64,000 nucleotides of DNA, from assembly GCA_006503535.1 (NCBI GenBank), contig QYRS01000012.1, positions 930,001 through 994,000 of the forward strand. Reading direction: 5' to 3'. Under the pieces are notes generated by a model, which made no database searches, had not been told where the DNA came from, and was given only the letters and a program-made list of their open reading frames with translations. Shown here piece after piece: positions 22,854 through 33,874 of this stretch (position 1 is its first letter; the number at the start of each line of letters is the position of its first letter). This DNA is from Arthrinium phaeospermum. Its lineage: Eukaryota; Ascomycota; Sordariomycetes; Amphisphaeriales; Apiosporaceae. The position numbers and the translations under genes are program-made.

Positions 22854-24709
22854 ATGATGGTCGAACAAGTCATTCCAGACTGGATTAAAACTATGACATA
22901 TCTCCAATGCACCTGGCTGATGGTAAGTGGCCAATGTCATTATTGCGATAGCTGCTAACGCTGGATTTTTGACATACGCAGCTGGCGACGTTCGCCATTG
23001 GAAGCTATCTCTACAACATCTACCTGCACCCTCTCCGGAAGTTCCCGGGCCCATGGACGCACAGGGCCTCGCGCCTCCCTTGGGCCTACCACTCGCTCCG
23101 GGGCGACCTGCACGAGCACCTGTTGCGGCTCCAGCGGCGGTACGGCACGCACGTCCGCATCGCCCCGAACGAGCTCATGTGCAGCGGCGGCACGGTGTGG
23201 AAAGACATGTATTACGCCGCCGCGCGGGCGCGGGGCCGGGAGGAGATCGCGCCCACCCACCACCTGCTCTTCCCCAGCCGCGTCGACACCCCGCACTTCA
23301 TCGTCGACCCGGACTCGGCCAGGCGCGGCCGGATCCGCGGCGCCCTGCTTCCGGGTTTCTCGGAACGTTCGATGCGGCGGTATGAGCCCACGATCAAGCG
23401 CTATCTGGACCTCTTCCTGCGACGACTTCAGGAGAATTGCGGTGGCGGCAATAGCCCAGTGAACATGCGGGACTGGTGTGAGTCAACATTCGCGTTAGCT
23501 CAACTCCTGACACTATGATGGTAAGCTGACTTGCAACTACAATAGATAACTATTTCGCATTCGATGTGTTGGGACAACTCGCTTTTTCTTCAGACTTCCG
23601 ATGTTTAGAAAGCTCAGAGCTTCACCCTTGGATAAGGAGCATGTTTTCCGATAGCCTCTTTGGTCCCGTCTGCTTGTCGGTCCTCGTCAACCTGGGGTTC
23701 CAGGTGGCGGTGGACCTGCTCTACAAACAGCTCGGGGCTCGATTCAGGAAGCTGAGACAGTCGGCGAGATTGAAGGTCTACGAAAGACTAGACAGCGGAA
23801 AGTCTCAAGAAGATTTCACGGAGGTTTTGCTCCGAAAGTTGGGAAAGGTGAGCACTTCCCTTCATCCCTTACCTGGCTTCCACTACCCTGGCAGACGTGG
23901 ACTGAGATGCTGACCTGCAACAGGACACCGGGACCGAGGCCATTCTAATGACCGGCCCCACCCTCATATTCGCTGGCTCTGAGACGCAAGCCACTCTCCT
24001 CTACGGGCTGACCTACTTGCTGATCACGAACCCGGCCGCGCTTCAAAAGCTTACCGAAGAGGTCAGGGGTGCTTTTGCTCGGCAGGAGGATATCACGTAC
24101 ACCGATGTTAGCCGTCTGAAGTACCTCGTTGCCTGTATAAACGAAGGGCTGAGATGTTTCCCGTCCGTTGCCAATGCGTCCACAAGACATGCCCCCTCAA
24201 GCGGTTGTGTCATAAACGGCGCCTTTGTGCCAGGTGGTGTGCGTCTGTCCCTGTCCTTCTCCCACTTGACTGTGCAATTATCTTTACAAGGGCTAACCTG
24301 GGGCCACAGACAATCTTGGGGATCTATCATTATGCCATGTACCACAATGCCGCATATTTCAAGAACCCTGATGGGTTTCACCCGGAACGCTGGCTTGGCG
24401 ACCCGGAATACGCAAATGACCGGAGAGAGCAGTTCCAACCCTTTGCCGTTGGTCCGCGTGACTGCCTGGGCAAGATGTGAGCCGAACCTCGATTCACCTT
24501 ACCCTTCTCCGTCCTCGACTTTCCGCAACTAACTTTTGTAAACTAGGCTTGCTCATGCCGAGATAAGGATGGTCTTGGCCACGATGATTCTGAACTTCGA
24601 CATGGAGCTCGCCGAGGAGCAGCCCAATCTGTTGAAGGAAATGAGGGCATATGGGGTGTTTTGGTCGAAACCTGATTTGAACCTCATATTGAAGCCAATA
24701 AAGGGATAG
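22854..24709 (+). CDS. cytochrome P450 monooxygenase 1
   Basis: Six exons: 22854-22922, 22982-23477, 23546-23847, 23924-24238, 24310-24476, 24547-24709. All junctions keep phase and give an uninterrupted 503 residues. The N-terminal hydrophobic helix (LATFAIGSYLYNIYLHPLR) and proline-rich hinge (KFPGP) anchor it to the ER. Seen are the I-helix oxygen-binding segment IFAGSETQAT, the ExxR pair in NEGLRCFP, PERW in FHPERWLG, and the heme loop FAVGPRDCLGK with Cys446 as thiolate ligand. It resembles the CYP families used in fungal secondary metabolism (for example trichothecene-type oxygenases); substrate unknown. It has no biosynthetic partners nearby, so it may be a stand-alone detoxification or tailoring enzyme. 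Confidence 0.92.
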
Positions 24710-25290
24710 TTGAAGGTGCTTCCTGTTTGTTGTCTGGCAAATGGAGATGGGATGTGGCAGAACTGCCTCTTTCTTGCTCAGTGGTCAATAGTTCTAGGAG
24801 TTAGGCTTTCCGCTGTGGCAGGCCCAGCCGACCGAGTCATAGAGGAAAAAGACCATGTGTTGTCAATCAGATTATTGTTTTTGGCAATAGTGTCACAACA
24901 AATCATTGTTCGAAGTCTGTCGAGACAAAAAGCCATTTGCGGATTCAGGGGTTGACTTTAGCTTTTAAACTCCGGCCTACTGCACTTCGGACGAGACGCA
25001 CCCAACTTCAGGTCAAAACACAAGCCACAGTCGCAAAGCCACAACACCCAGCATTTGCACCAATTGATTGAGAGGCATCAACTCCACCTGGTACATTCAG
25101 CTTGAGGCAGTAACAACCAACCAAGCTCCGTTGCACGCAGGAAACTTCCTCTGAACGACTACAAACAAACAAATAAATCAGATCTTGTATCTTGCGCAAG
25201 CCATTTGTCTAATCCCTCAATTCTTCACCAAAAAGCAACACTTGCAGTTGGGCTGCCAAACACAACCACAACAAGTCGACCACACACAAC
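24710..25290. other. intergenic between tandem plus-strand genes
   Basis: The 3' region of the P450 and 5' region of the OGFr-domain gene. CA-rich sequence just before 25291 fits a 5' untranslated region. Nothing else seen. Confidence 0.5.
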
Positions 25291-26001
25291 ATGTCACAGC
25301 AACGCCCCACCAAACCGGCCATGCAGCGCCTGGTCGACTTCTACGACCCTGCCACCAAGGGCCAGGACGTAGGCGGCCGCACCCTGGACCAAATCCTCGC
25401 CTGGCGCGACACGCGCCTCGAGTCACAGCACGACTTCATCCAGATCCTCTTCCCCCTGCCCGAGGGCTCCATCGTCAACCAGCTGGCCCCCGTCGTCGAC
25501 GAGGAGACGTTCCTGTACCTGCGCCAAGACAGCACCGGCTTCAAGCGCACCATGCGCCGCGCCCTGACGCGCATGCTGGCCTTCTACGGCTTCGACATCA
25601 CCTGGGACCAGGACGCCGCCGCCGCCGGCAACTGGGCCGTGGCCGTGACGGCCAAGGCCGGCGCCGAGGACGAGAGCTTCCGGCGCTGGGTCCGCCCCAT
25701 GGACCACAACCACTTGCGCATCTCGCGCATCCTCCGGAGCCTGCGCGTGCTGGGGCTCGAGGACGAGGCGCGCGCCTTCTTCCGGGCGCTGGCCTGGGTC
25801 GTGGACACGTACGGCCGCGTCGGCGCCAACAGCATGAAGTTCTGGAAGCGGGCCGTCGAGCTGCCGCTGCACGTTGCCCCCGACGGCACCGAGGTGGACT
25901 GGTTGGAGAAGTACGAGGAGAAGGAGGAGACGGAAAAGACGAAGACGGACAAGAAGGACGAGGAACCATCGGCGGCGGCGGAACCTGAAAAGAAGGCCTG
26001 A
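25291..26001 (+). CDS. opioid growth factor receptor (OGFr) domain protein
   Basis: Single-exon gene of 236 residues. Residues 10-190 match the OGFr conserved region (PF04664): FYDPATKGQDVGGRTLDQIL, QHDFIQILFPLPEGS, MLAFYGFDI, and paired helices HNHLRISRILRSLRVLGL and FFRALAWVVDTYG. In animals this domain binds an opioid peptide; in fungi and bacteria its role is unknown and no receptor function should be assumed. The C-terminus is a Lys/Glu-rich, probably disordered tail. No signal peptide or membrane helix, so likely intracellular. Very high GC and a clean frame. The start is the first ATG after a CA-rich leader. Confidence 0.9.
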   Translation: MSQQRPTKPAMQRLVDFYDPATKGQDVGGRTLDQILAWRDTRLESQHDFIQILFPLPEGSIVNQLAPVVDEETFLYLRQDSTGFKRTMRRALTRMLAFYGFDITWDQDAAAAGNWAVAVTAKAGAEDESFRRWVRPMDHNHLRISRILRSLRVLGLEDEARAFFRALAWVVDTYGRVGANSMKFWKRAVELPLHVAPDGTEVDWLEKYEEKEETEKTKTDKKDEEPSAAAEPEKKA

Positions 26002-26451
26002 GTCACATGAGTGAGCTATGGGTGGATTGGGTATTGATTACTCATCACGACTGAATGCTGCGGCTTGCACATGGTTATAGACGATAGAGGATACACCTGG
26101 CAATAAAATAGAAAGACATTATGCTAATTATATCTTCTGTCCCAACATATATATGCCAATTTCACTACGGTCTCTGTTGACTCACGAACGCCTTTGACAA
26201 AGGGTCAACCAGGTTTGGTGCTTCGTATCATCTTCTTTTGTGGCCAAGTATAAGTGCTGATATATGCATGCACCATTAGAGTTGAATATTGATCTACATG
26301 GAATGCCCAGGTGGCAAGCAGTTGGCAGGCCAAGTACGTAGATGGTCGGCTGTGTTGCTGACCCCTCGGACCCCCTTGCTTCCTCTCGTTCAAATCGCTC
26401 CGTCCGACCCGGGAACGGGGCATCCTATCGCGACAGACCCCAAAAGCCACC
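26002..26451. other. intergenic
   Basis: Separates the OGFr-domain gene from the SDR gene on the same strand. No features recognised. Confidence 0.5.
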
Positions 26452-27553
26452 ATGGTATCTCTTGAGGCGATTCGAGCCTCCAACGCCCAAATCAGCACCG
26501 CCCTCCCGCCGGGGCTCGTCGCCGTCTTCGTAGGCGCGACGAGCGGCATCGGCGAGACCACGCTCAAGCAATTCGCCAAGCGGGCGCCGCAACCGCGCAT
26601 CTATTTCCTCGGCCGCCGCTATAACGAAGGCGAGCGCATCGAGACGGAGCTTCGAGATCTCAATCCGGGCGGCGAGTATCATTTTGTCCAAGCTGATGTC
26701 AGCCTGCTGAAGAATGTTGACGATGCCTGTCGTAATCTCCGGGCCCGAGAATCGGCCATTAATCTGCTATTTCTCACTTGCGGATCCTTGTTGTTTGGAA
26801 AGCGTAAGTAGGCATGGTTTACCCTCTTTGAATGTTAGTGGTATCTGACACGCTACCCCAGAAACCGACGAGGGTCTGCATTATCCCATGGCTTTGATGT
26901 ACTATGCCCGCACTCGATTCATCGTCAATCTCCTGCCCCAGCTCCGGCAAGCGCCTTCACTGCGCCGCGTCGTGACCGTGGCCGCAGGCGGCAAAGAAGG
27001 GCCCATCTTCCCCGCCGATTTTCAGGCCAACAGGCTGGGTATGCTGTCTTTCAGGCCGCACGCCACGTCCATGGTCACCCTGTCGCTCCTGACCATCGCA
27101 AAATCGGCTCCCGAGGTTTCCTTCATCCACGTCTATCCGGGCTTCGTCAAGACGGGCATGTCGCGTGAGCTTACGGGCATCGTGCCCGCCGTCACCAAAG
27201 CGCTGTTCGCGCCAGTCATGGCGATGCTCCAAGTCCCCATCGACGAGACCGGGGAGCGGCAGCTCTATCTTGCCACGAGTGCTCGCTTCCCCCCTCGCGA
27301 TGCCAGGCGCGGTGGCAGTACGGAACAGCTCGGCGGTGCCAGAGGCATCTCGCTGGGCTCGGGGGTCAACACTGCCGTCGGGGCAGACGGCACACCTGGT
27401 GGCGGAGTGTACTCGATAGACTACGAGGCCGAAGGTACCAGTCAGAGGGTTCAGGATTGCATGAGAGGCTTGATCGGGGACGGTACGGCAGAACAGGTCT
27501 GGAAGCATACCGAGGAAGAGTTCGTGCGAGTCACGGGAAGTACTGTTATTTAG
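26452..27553 (+). CDS. short-chain dehydrogenase/reductase
   Basis: Exons 26452-26803 and 26862-27553 (58-nt intron, GTAAGT...CCAG), 347 residues, uninterrupted. A Rossmann-fold NAD(P)-dependent oxidoreductase: the cofactor motif GATSGIG is at residues 28-34, GRR near 53 suggests NADPH preference, and DVSLLKNVD follows. The active-site region reads MYYARTRFIVNLLP, so the usual YxxxK lysine is replaced by arginine (Tyr132, Arg136). The same change is common in this fungal subgroup, so it does not prove inactivity. The C-terminus (SRELTGIVPAV..., about 340 residues in all) is longer than in classical 250-residue SDRs, as in the fungal group with an extended tail. It lies between OGFr and GH43 genes, without cluster context. 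Confidence 0.88.
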
Positions 27554-27737
27554 TGGGAAACTCGTGATACTATTCCGTCGATCAATTTTGACACGGTAGT
27601 ACGGGAACACCTTAGCCAAACTTAGAAAAGAAACCACTCTCATGTTCCACATGATCCGTTTTGCTTTGATTACGGCTCTTGATATATCTGGGTCCCCTTT
27701 TCTGTTTGCCAGTGAAACTCACAACCAGGCTCTGCCC

Positions 27738-27989
27738 CTACGACCCCCACTTCTTACTCAGCGCATCAAACAACGTCTGGTTGACCGGCAGGACACTCCC
27801 ATGCCGCAAGTTGCTCGGGAACCCGCCCCGACCGCTCGCCGTCCACCGGTTGTCCCTCAGATCGCCCGTGCTCTCGTAGGGCCGGTACCCGTCGCCGCCG
27901 TAGAAGTCGAGCAAGACGTGCACCTTGCCGTCGACCAGGTTGTCGCGGTACGCCGCGGGGCCCTCGACCTGGGACGCGATGGTGCCCGA

Positions 27990-28021
<32 letters not shown>

Positions 28022-28998
28022 GGGTCCAGTTCCCGAAGAGGCCCGTCGTGCTGTACTCCATGAAGACGGTCTTGCGGGTCTCGTCCTTCATGAAGCGCAC
28101 GTACTGCTGGTTGTCGGCGTCCGGGTACAGCGGCAGGATGTCCAGGTCGATGATGCTGGTCGGGCTGCGGTCGATGTAGGTCTGTGGCGCCGTGAAGGTC
28201 CGGAAGTCGCGCGTGTGGGCGTAGCGGATGCGGATGTTGGATGGGGTCCCAGTGTGTCTGGTGTCTGATGCTGAATACTGCATGTGGCATTCCTACTTAG
28301 CATAGGTTTCAGGGGTGATATGGGATGATGTTGAGGGCCTCCAGGTCTTACGAATTTTGAGGCCCAGTGCACAAGGTACTGCTCTGCTCCAGTTAGCGAA
28401 GATTCTCAACAAAGCGCTTGTCCGATTTCGACCAACCTTCAGACGCATCCCAAAGTGCCTCTGGAGCCCATACCATGCCGGCCGTGCTGTCTTCCACTAC
28501 AGCCAGCCTTTCGTTGCTCCAGTTGACCAGGTCGGTGCTTTCCCAGACAAATATGCCACGAGACCCAGTTCGTTGGGCAGCATCCCAGTTCTTCTATTGG
28601 AATTAGTCCTCTTCTTTCTCGATTTCCTGGGTCGAATGACGAGCCCATACTTTGCCAATATTCAAGTCCGTGCCAACGATATACCACTTTTTGCCTTCCT
28701 CTTCGCCGCCTCCCTGCACAATAGCCGGGTCACGGACCCCGCCGGTGCCTCTGGTCGGTCTGATAACAGGCTGGCCTCTGTTAAGGGCTCGGAAAGAGAC
28801 TGGGTTGTTCCCGTTGCTTTGGTAGAAGTACACATAGGGGTCCGCACCCAGGAAGAAAGCCCCCAGGTATCCAACCAATTTAGTGTCGGCTTGCTTGGTC
28901 GACGCGAAAGGCGATCCGCGCAGACTGGCCAGCTCCGCTTGAGCTGATTGAGCCCAACCCGACATTGTGAGAAGCCAGAACAGGCACAGCTTTGCCAT
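27738..28998 (-). CDS. secreted glycoside hydrolase family 43
   Basis: Exons 28651-28998, 28437-28593, 28352-28383 and 27738-28277 join in phase to 358 residues. GH43 enzymes are five-bladed beta-propellers acting on arabinose- or xylose-containing plant polysaccharides. The signal peptide is MAKLCLFWLLTMSGWAQSAQA. Family blocks: YLGAFFLGADPYVYFYQSNG, GGVRDPAIVQ, WYIVGTDLNIGK, FVWESTDLVNWS, MVWAPEALWD, SDTRHTGTPSNIRIRYAHT, DLDILPLYPD. Intron 2 has a GTTGGT donor and intron 3 ends at a TGCAG acceptor. A run of nine glycines (CCG repeat, 27991-28017) interrupts the C-terminal third. A role in extracellular hemicellulose or arabinan breakdown is inferred; the exact bond is not predictable. Confidence 0.88.
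27991..28017. repeat. (CCG)9 microsatellite encoding poly-glycine
   Basis: Nine CCG units on the plus strand, read as nine glycines in the GH43 protein on the minus strand, placed between the LFGNWTRA and SGTIASQVEGP segments, likely a surface loop. Confidence 0.85.
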
Positions 28999-30127
28999 CG
29001 TCACTGCCTTGGAATGGAGTGGAAAGATGCGAATAGGGCTTGGGGAGTTCAATAAGATATCATAAGGGTTGATTAAACGACTTTCAGGCGGTGCATCTTT
29101 GGAGTAAACATGTAGTGTGCAGGAAGACTCTCGCGATACGGTGAAAGAATTTAAAAGCCATGCCATAATTTAGCCGATGTAGCTTTCGGTCGGCCCCAAA
29201 GCCTCCGGGGACCTGATACGGTGCAGTCATAATGCAGGTACAATCAATGAACTTCGCTTATACTGAATCCACCGATAATTTGTTCTCATTCAAGTTTCAG
29301 GGCCTATTATGGAACTTTGAGGGTCTAGAGTATGGACGCTCCTGAGATACCTCCCGAAAGGGGAAGCCCGCCTCCCAGATCCACCCACTGCCAGGTTTGA
29401 GACTCGTTACTTTATGTTCAAGTACCGCTCATGGTCGGCCCCTGTGACAAGGGCTTGAAGGGTTTGGATCTGATTCAGCTAATATTTGACTATGGCGCTT
29501 CTAAGGGCTTTGGGTCTATCTCCCTTCGTGAGGTCTGAGAGTGAGGCTATATACATGCACATTGGCCTGGATCGGTACGTCTTTCCCGTACCTGGATGTT
29601 GATCCTACGCGCCGTAGCCGTCTAGGAATGTAGTTATCCGTTGGGCCGGTATGCATGGCCGTTGGTCCTGTAGAGTGACTGTTGGATCTGCGTATGACAG
29701 CCCCGAGTTAGCCATGTGTTTGGATGCAGCTGCGCGTGCTATCTTATTGCTCAATACGCTGCTGCCAAGTAGATTTCCACATGGCATGAGTCCTGCCTCA
29801 AGTGGGGCTCGATTGAATCGAGCCCCTCGAGACCCGGGAGCTTGCGCAAGCAATTCTCAGGGGCTGTACCAGTCACACCGAGTTTTATCCAGCTTAAACG
29901 CGGTTAGAATTCAAAGGTACATGGGAGCACATCAAGTTGATGATGTGGGTCCATCTTCTTTGAAGATCGGCGATGAGGAGAGAGAAGCCGGGAATCTAGT
30001 TTGCTTCCCTAGCAATCCAAATTCCATGGACACGGGAATGCTTACCAAACTTGACGGTTGCGGTGCGGGTTTGGTCGAGTCTTCAATACTACCTTGTATC
30101 CTGATCAGTACAGCGTTCTATTTAAGC
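28999..30127. other. intergenic between GH43 and the transposon
   Basis: No gene supported; a 170-codon plus-strand frame at 29651-30163 runs into the transposon and has no family signal. A perfect 23-bp palindrome (11-bp arms GGGGCTCGATT, one central base) lies at 29804-29826. Confidence 0.5.
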
Positions 30128-30135
30128 CCATTTCC

Positions 30136-33100
30136 CAGTGTTACAAAACAACTAACTAATTAACCAGCGTACCGCTAATTAGTTAGCACCACCCCTATAG
30201 TAGAATCGGCCTCGGTTAATTAATAAAACGGTTAATATAAAAAATACTAATTAATTAATAATTAATTAATTAATATCTCGTAATATTTTTTTAATATTTT
30301 AAACGTTAAAAAAGCTTAATATTAAAATATATTACTATATTTATTATTATATTATATTATAATATAATATAACTATTATATTATTATACTATAATATAAT
30401 ATATATTAATTCTAATTAAACTATATAATAAAAATATAAATATAACTTAAATAATTAAATAATTAATAAAAAATATAAAAAAAAATACATTAGGATTTAA
30501 ACTTAAATCTTCTTCTCTTTTTAACCTCTTTAAAATAAATATAGTAAGCTTTTAATAATTAAAAAAAAATATACTATTATATATTATAAACTATTTATTA
30601 TTAAAATATTATTTTAAAAATATTTAAATTAATTATACTAAAATAATCACTATTAATTAAGTAATAAAGCCTATTATTAATAAAGGTTATTAATAAAGGT
30701 TAATAATATTAAAAAGGCTCGTTACTAATAAAAAATAACCTTAATAAAGCTTAAACTTACACCTTTTTAAATAAACTAAATATACTATTATTATACTACG
30801 AAGCCCTTTTTTTTATCCGATAAATAATATATAAAAAAACGATATTATTATTATATATATAATAATAAACCTTTTTAATATTAATAAAAAGGAAGGAGTT
30901 AATTAAAAACTTAATTAATAACTTAATATTATTACTATTACTTTAAATCCTTTAAATATAATTAATTAATAGTTTTCTTTTTAACTTTATTTATTATAAA
31001 ATCCTTTATAACCTACCGTTTTAATTCTTTTATAATTAAAAAGAATAAAAAGTTAATATTATTAATAATACCGACTTTATATTAAAACCTTAATATTAAA
31101 AACTTCTTTATAATATTAATATTAAACTTAAAATAAAATCGATAAATAACTAACCGATTAAAGAAAATAACTTCTTATATTTAATAAATATCGACTAAAT
31201 AATAAGGAAGTTTAAAACTATTTATAATAATTTAAAATATATTATAATAGATATATCATTATTTAATAAGGTTTTATATATTAACGTTTTTAAATTTAAC
31301 GCCGCTTAAATACTATTATATATACTTATTATTATATTCGTTATTATAAATTTAATTAATTAATTAGTTACGTTATTATTATAAAAAAAAATAAAATTAT
31401 TTATAAATATAAACGTTAAAGGAATTATTAACGTTATTAATTTAAAATTTAATTTATTTAAATCTTAATACTTAACTTCTTATATACTTTTAATTATTTA
31501 TTTAATATTATATATTTAATTATTATTTATTACTTAAAGGTATTTAAAAAAAGGCTATTAATAAGCTAAATAAAATATATAAACGGTGTAATATATTAAT
31601 ATTAAATAAAGGTTAATATAATAATTATTAATTTTAACTTAAGCGGCATTAATATCGATATTATATTATATCGAATTTAAATAATTAATAAAATCCTCTT
31701 TATATTATTTTAACCTTTATAATATAAACTTTAAACTTAATAAATAATAATATATTATTATATAACCCTTTAAAGTTATTTAAATATTATTATATTTAAT
31801 TATTACTCTTTAATTAAATAAAATAATCTTTAAAATCCTTTAATATTAATATAATCTTAAAAAAAATAAACTAATTATTATTAATTAATTAATTAATTAA
31901 TTAAAAAAAAGTAGGAATATTACTTTTTATAAAGGGAAAAAAGATATTAATTTTAATAAATATATATTAAATAATTTATTTATAAAGGTATTTAATATAT
32001 TATCTTAATATATTAATATAATTAAAACGTTTAAATAACTATATAATATATATTTAATTAACATATTTAATTATTTTTAATAAATTTAAAAAGCTTTTTT
32101 TAAAGGATAAAATCGACGTAATCGGCCTTTTAAATTAATAAAAATAAATCGTTAATATAATCGCTTTAATTAATAACGATTATAATAATATAAAACTTAT
32201 TAATAAGCTTTTAATAACGTTAATTTTTATAATTAATATTAATTAAAATATTAAAATTATTAAATTTATAAATACTCTTATTTATTAATTAATTAAGGTT
32301 TAATAAGGCTTTAACTATTAAATTTAATATATAATTAAAATAATAACTTTATTAATAATATCCTTTAAACTTATAAATATTATTAATAAAGTTTATTATT
32401 ATTTTATATTAATAACGTTATTAAAGGTAAAGTACTTTATTTTATTATTAATATTATATAAATTAATAAGCTTTATTATTATAATATTAATAATAGCTTT
32501 ATTATAATTACTTTTATTTTCGATATATTTAATATAACTTTTTTAAATTAATTAATAAAGGTATTACGAAAAAAATAAATTAATTTATATATATTATACC
32601 TATTATTAAACCTTTAGCTATTAAACATAAAGTATATTTAATTAAGGGCGTATATTAAAACTTTAATAATATAGCTATAATATTTATTAAACTTATTAAT
32701 AATATATATTAAATAAAGATTTATAATAATATTATTTATTAAGTTTTAACTTTAAAATTTAAATAAAAATAAAAGGCTTAGAATCGATAGGAATTAATAA
32801 TTTAAAAAGGAATAAATTCATTAATAATTTATTTAATTAAAAAACGTTAGAATATACTTTATTAAAAGAATTATATATTTTATATATAAATTTAATATTA
32901 TTACTATTATTAAGGTTTAAATTTAAAAAAGTTATAATAAATCAACGCTTAATAAACTTAATATCATTATTTAACTCTCGCTTTAATTTAATTATCTTAT
33001 TAATAAATACCTTAATATAATAATATATATAAATAGCTTATCGCGTTTAATAAGCCTTCGTTAATAAAATAGATTAATATTAATAATTATTTTACTATAT

Positions 33101-33735
33101 AAAGCGTATAGATTTAACACTTCTTCCTTTTTAATTAAAAATCGAGGTTAAATCTCTAAACCTATATTAATCGTAACTTTTTAAAAATTATAAGGATTTA
33201 ATTATTAAATTATATAATAAAAGTAGTTAAATATTTATTAATAAAAAAGAGGGTTTAATAATATTAATAAATTAATAAATAAGTATCGTGGCGGCGTTAT
33301 AATAATAGTAATAATAATAGTAATAATAAATTTAAAAAAATAAATAATTAATAAAGTTATTAAAGAACGTATAAGTTAAATATTATTTATTATTTAAAAT
33401 AATATTAAAAGTAACATTAATATTAAAATTATCTTTTAACTTATTAAGGTTAACTTATAAAGCTTATAACTAATTCTTTAACCTTTATTTATTCCGATTA
33501 AAACATTAAAAAAGTATTATAAAATTATTAACTTAAAGCTTTAAAATATATTAAAAATCGATGATATTTAAGCTTAAATTTAACTATATTAATTATATTA
33601 ATTAATTGCTAACCACTTAAGTCTTTTAATTAGTTTACAGTATTTTCTAATAGGCCGTGGTTAATTTATCAACATCATAGTGTTAATTGGTTAATTAAAA
33701 TATTAGTTAAAATGGTTGGTTGTTTTACAACACTG
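30136..33735. mobile_element. RIP-mutated hAT-type DNA transposon (3600 bp)
   Basis: The left end CAGTGTTACAAAACAACTAA and the right end read inward CAGTGTTGTAAAACAACCAA are 22-bp terminal inverted repeats whose differences are transitions only (A/G, C/T). They are flanked by the 8-bp duplication CCATTTCC, and CAGTG termini with 8-bp duplications fit the hAT superfamily. A subterminal inverted repeat (CTAACTAATTA, 30152-30162 with 30176-30186) is also typical. The interior is overwhelmingly A and T with dense TAAT/TTAA strings and no open frame above 60 codons, as expected from RIP (C-to-T changes in duplicated DNA). The length suits a complete autonomous element. Orientation and transposase cannot be recovered. 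The outermost 70-90 bp are less AT-rich than the interior. Confidence 0.85.
30152..30186. repeat. subterminal hairpin of the hAT element
   Basis: Perfect 11-bp arms (CTAACTAATTA / TAATTAGTTAG) with a 13-nt spacer, starting 16 bp inside the left terminus. Possibly a transposase-binding site. Confidence 0.6.
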
Positions 33736-33874
33736 CCATTTCCCCCTGCTACAAATCCATTCACGACTTGAGTTCAGGCAGGACAGCAACCTAAGATCGA
33801 CACTCATAATCTATCCTATTCCATTCGTATCGGACTAACTCTAACAATTAAACATATCATATAGGATAGCTGCC

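Larger units (their letters stand above)
30128..33743. repeat. 8-bp target-site duplication CCATTTCC
   Basis: CCATTTCC occurs at 30128-30135 and again at 33736-33743, exactly flanking the terminal inverted repeats of the AT-rich element. An 8-bp duplication is the hallmark of hAT transposases. Confidence 0.9.

Noticed and set aside
22854..29000. Secondary-metabolite cluster around P450 1, SDR and GH43
   Set aside because: No polyketide synthase, NRPS, terpene synthase, transporter or regulator is present; the mixture with OGFr and GH43 looks incidental.
29651..30163. 170-codon frame as a gene
   Set aside because: It crosses the target duplication and enters the transposon terminus; no protein-like motif.
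30136..33735. AT-rich block as centromere or inserted mitochondrial DNA
   Set aside because: It is bounded by inverted repeats and an 8-bp target duplication, has no mitochondrial genes or tRNAs, and is too short and too sharply bounded for a centromere.
30136..33735. Tc1/mariner or Fot1/pogo origin of the AT-rich element
   Set aside because: CAGT ends would allow it, but those families duplicate TA, whereas here an exact 8-bp duplication flanks the repeats.
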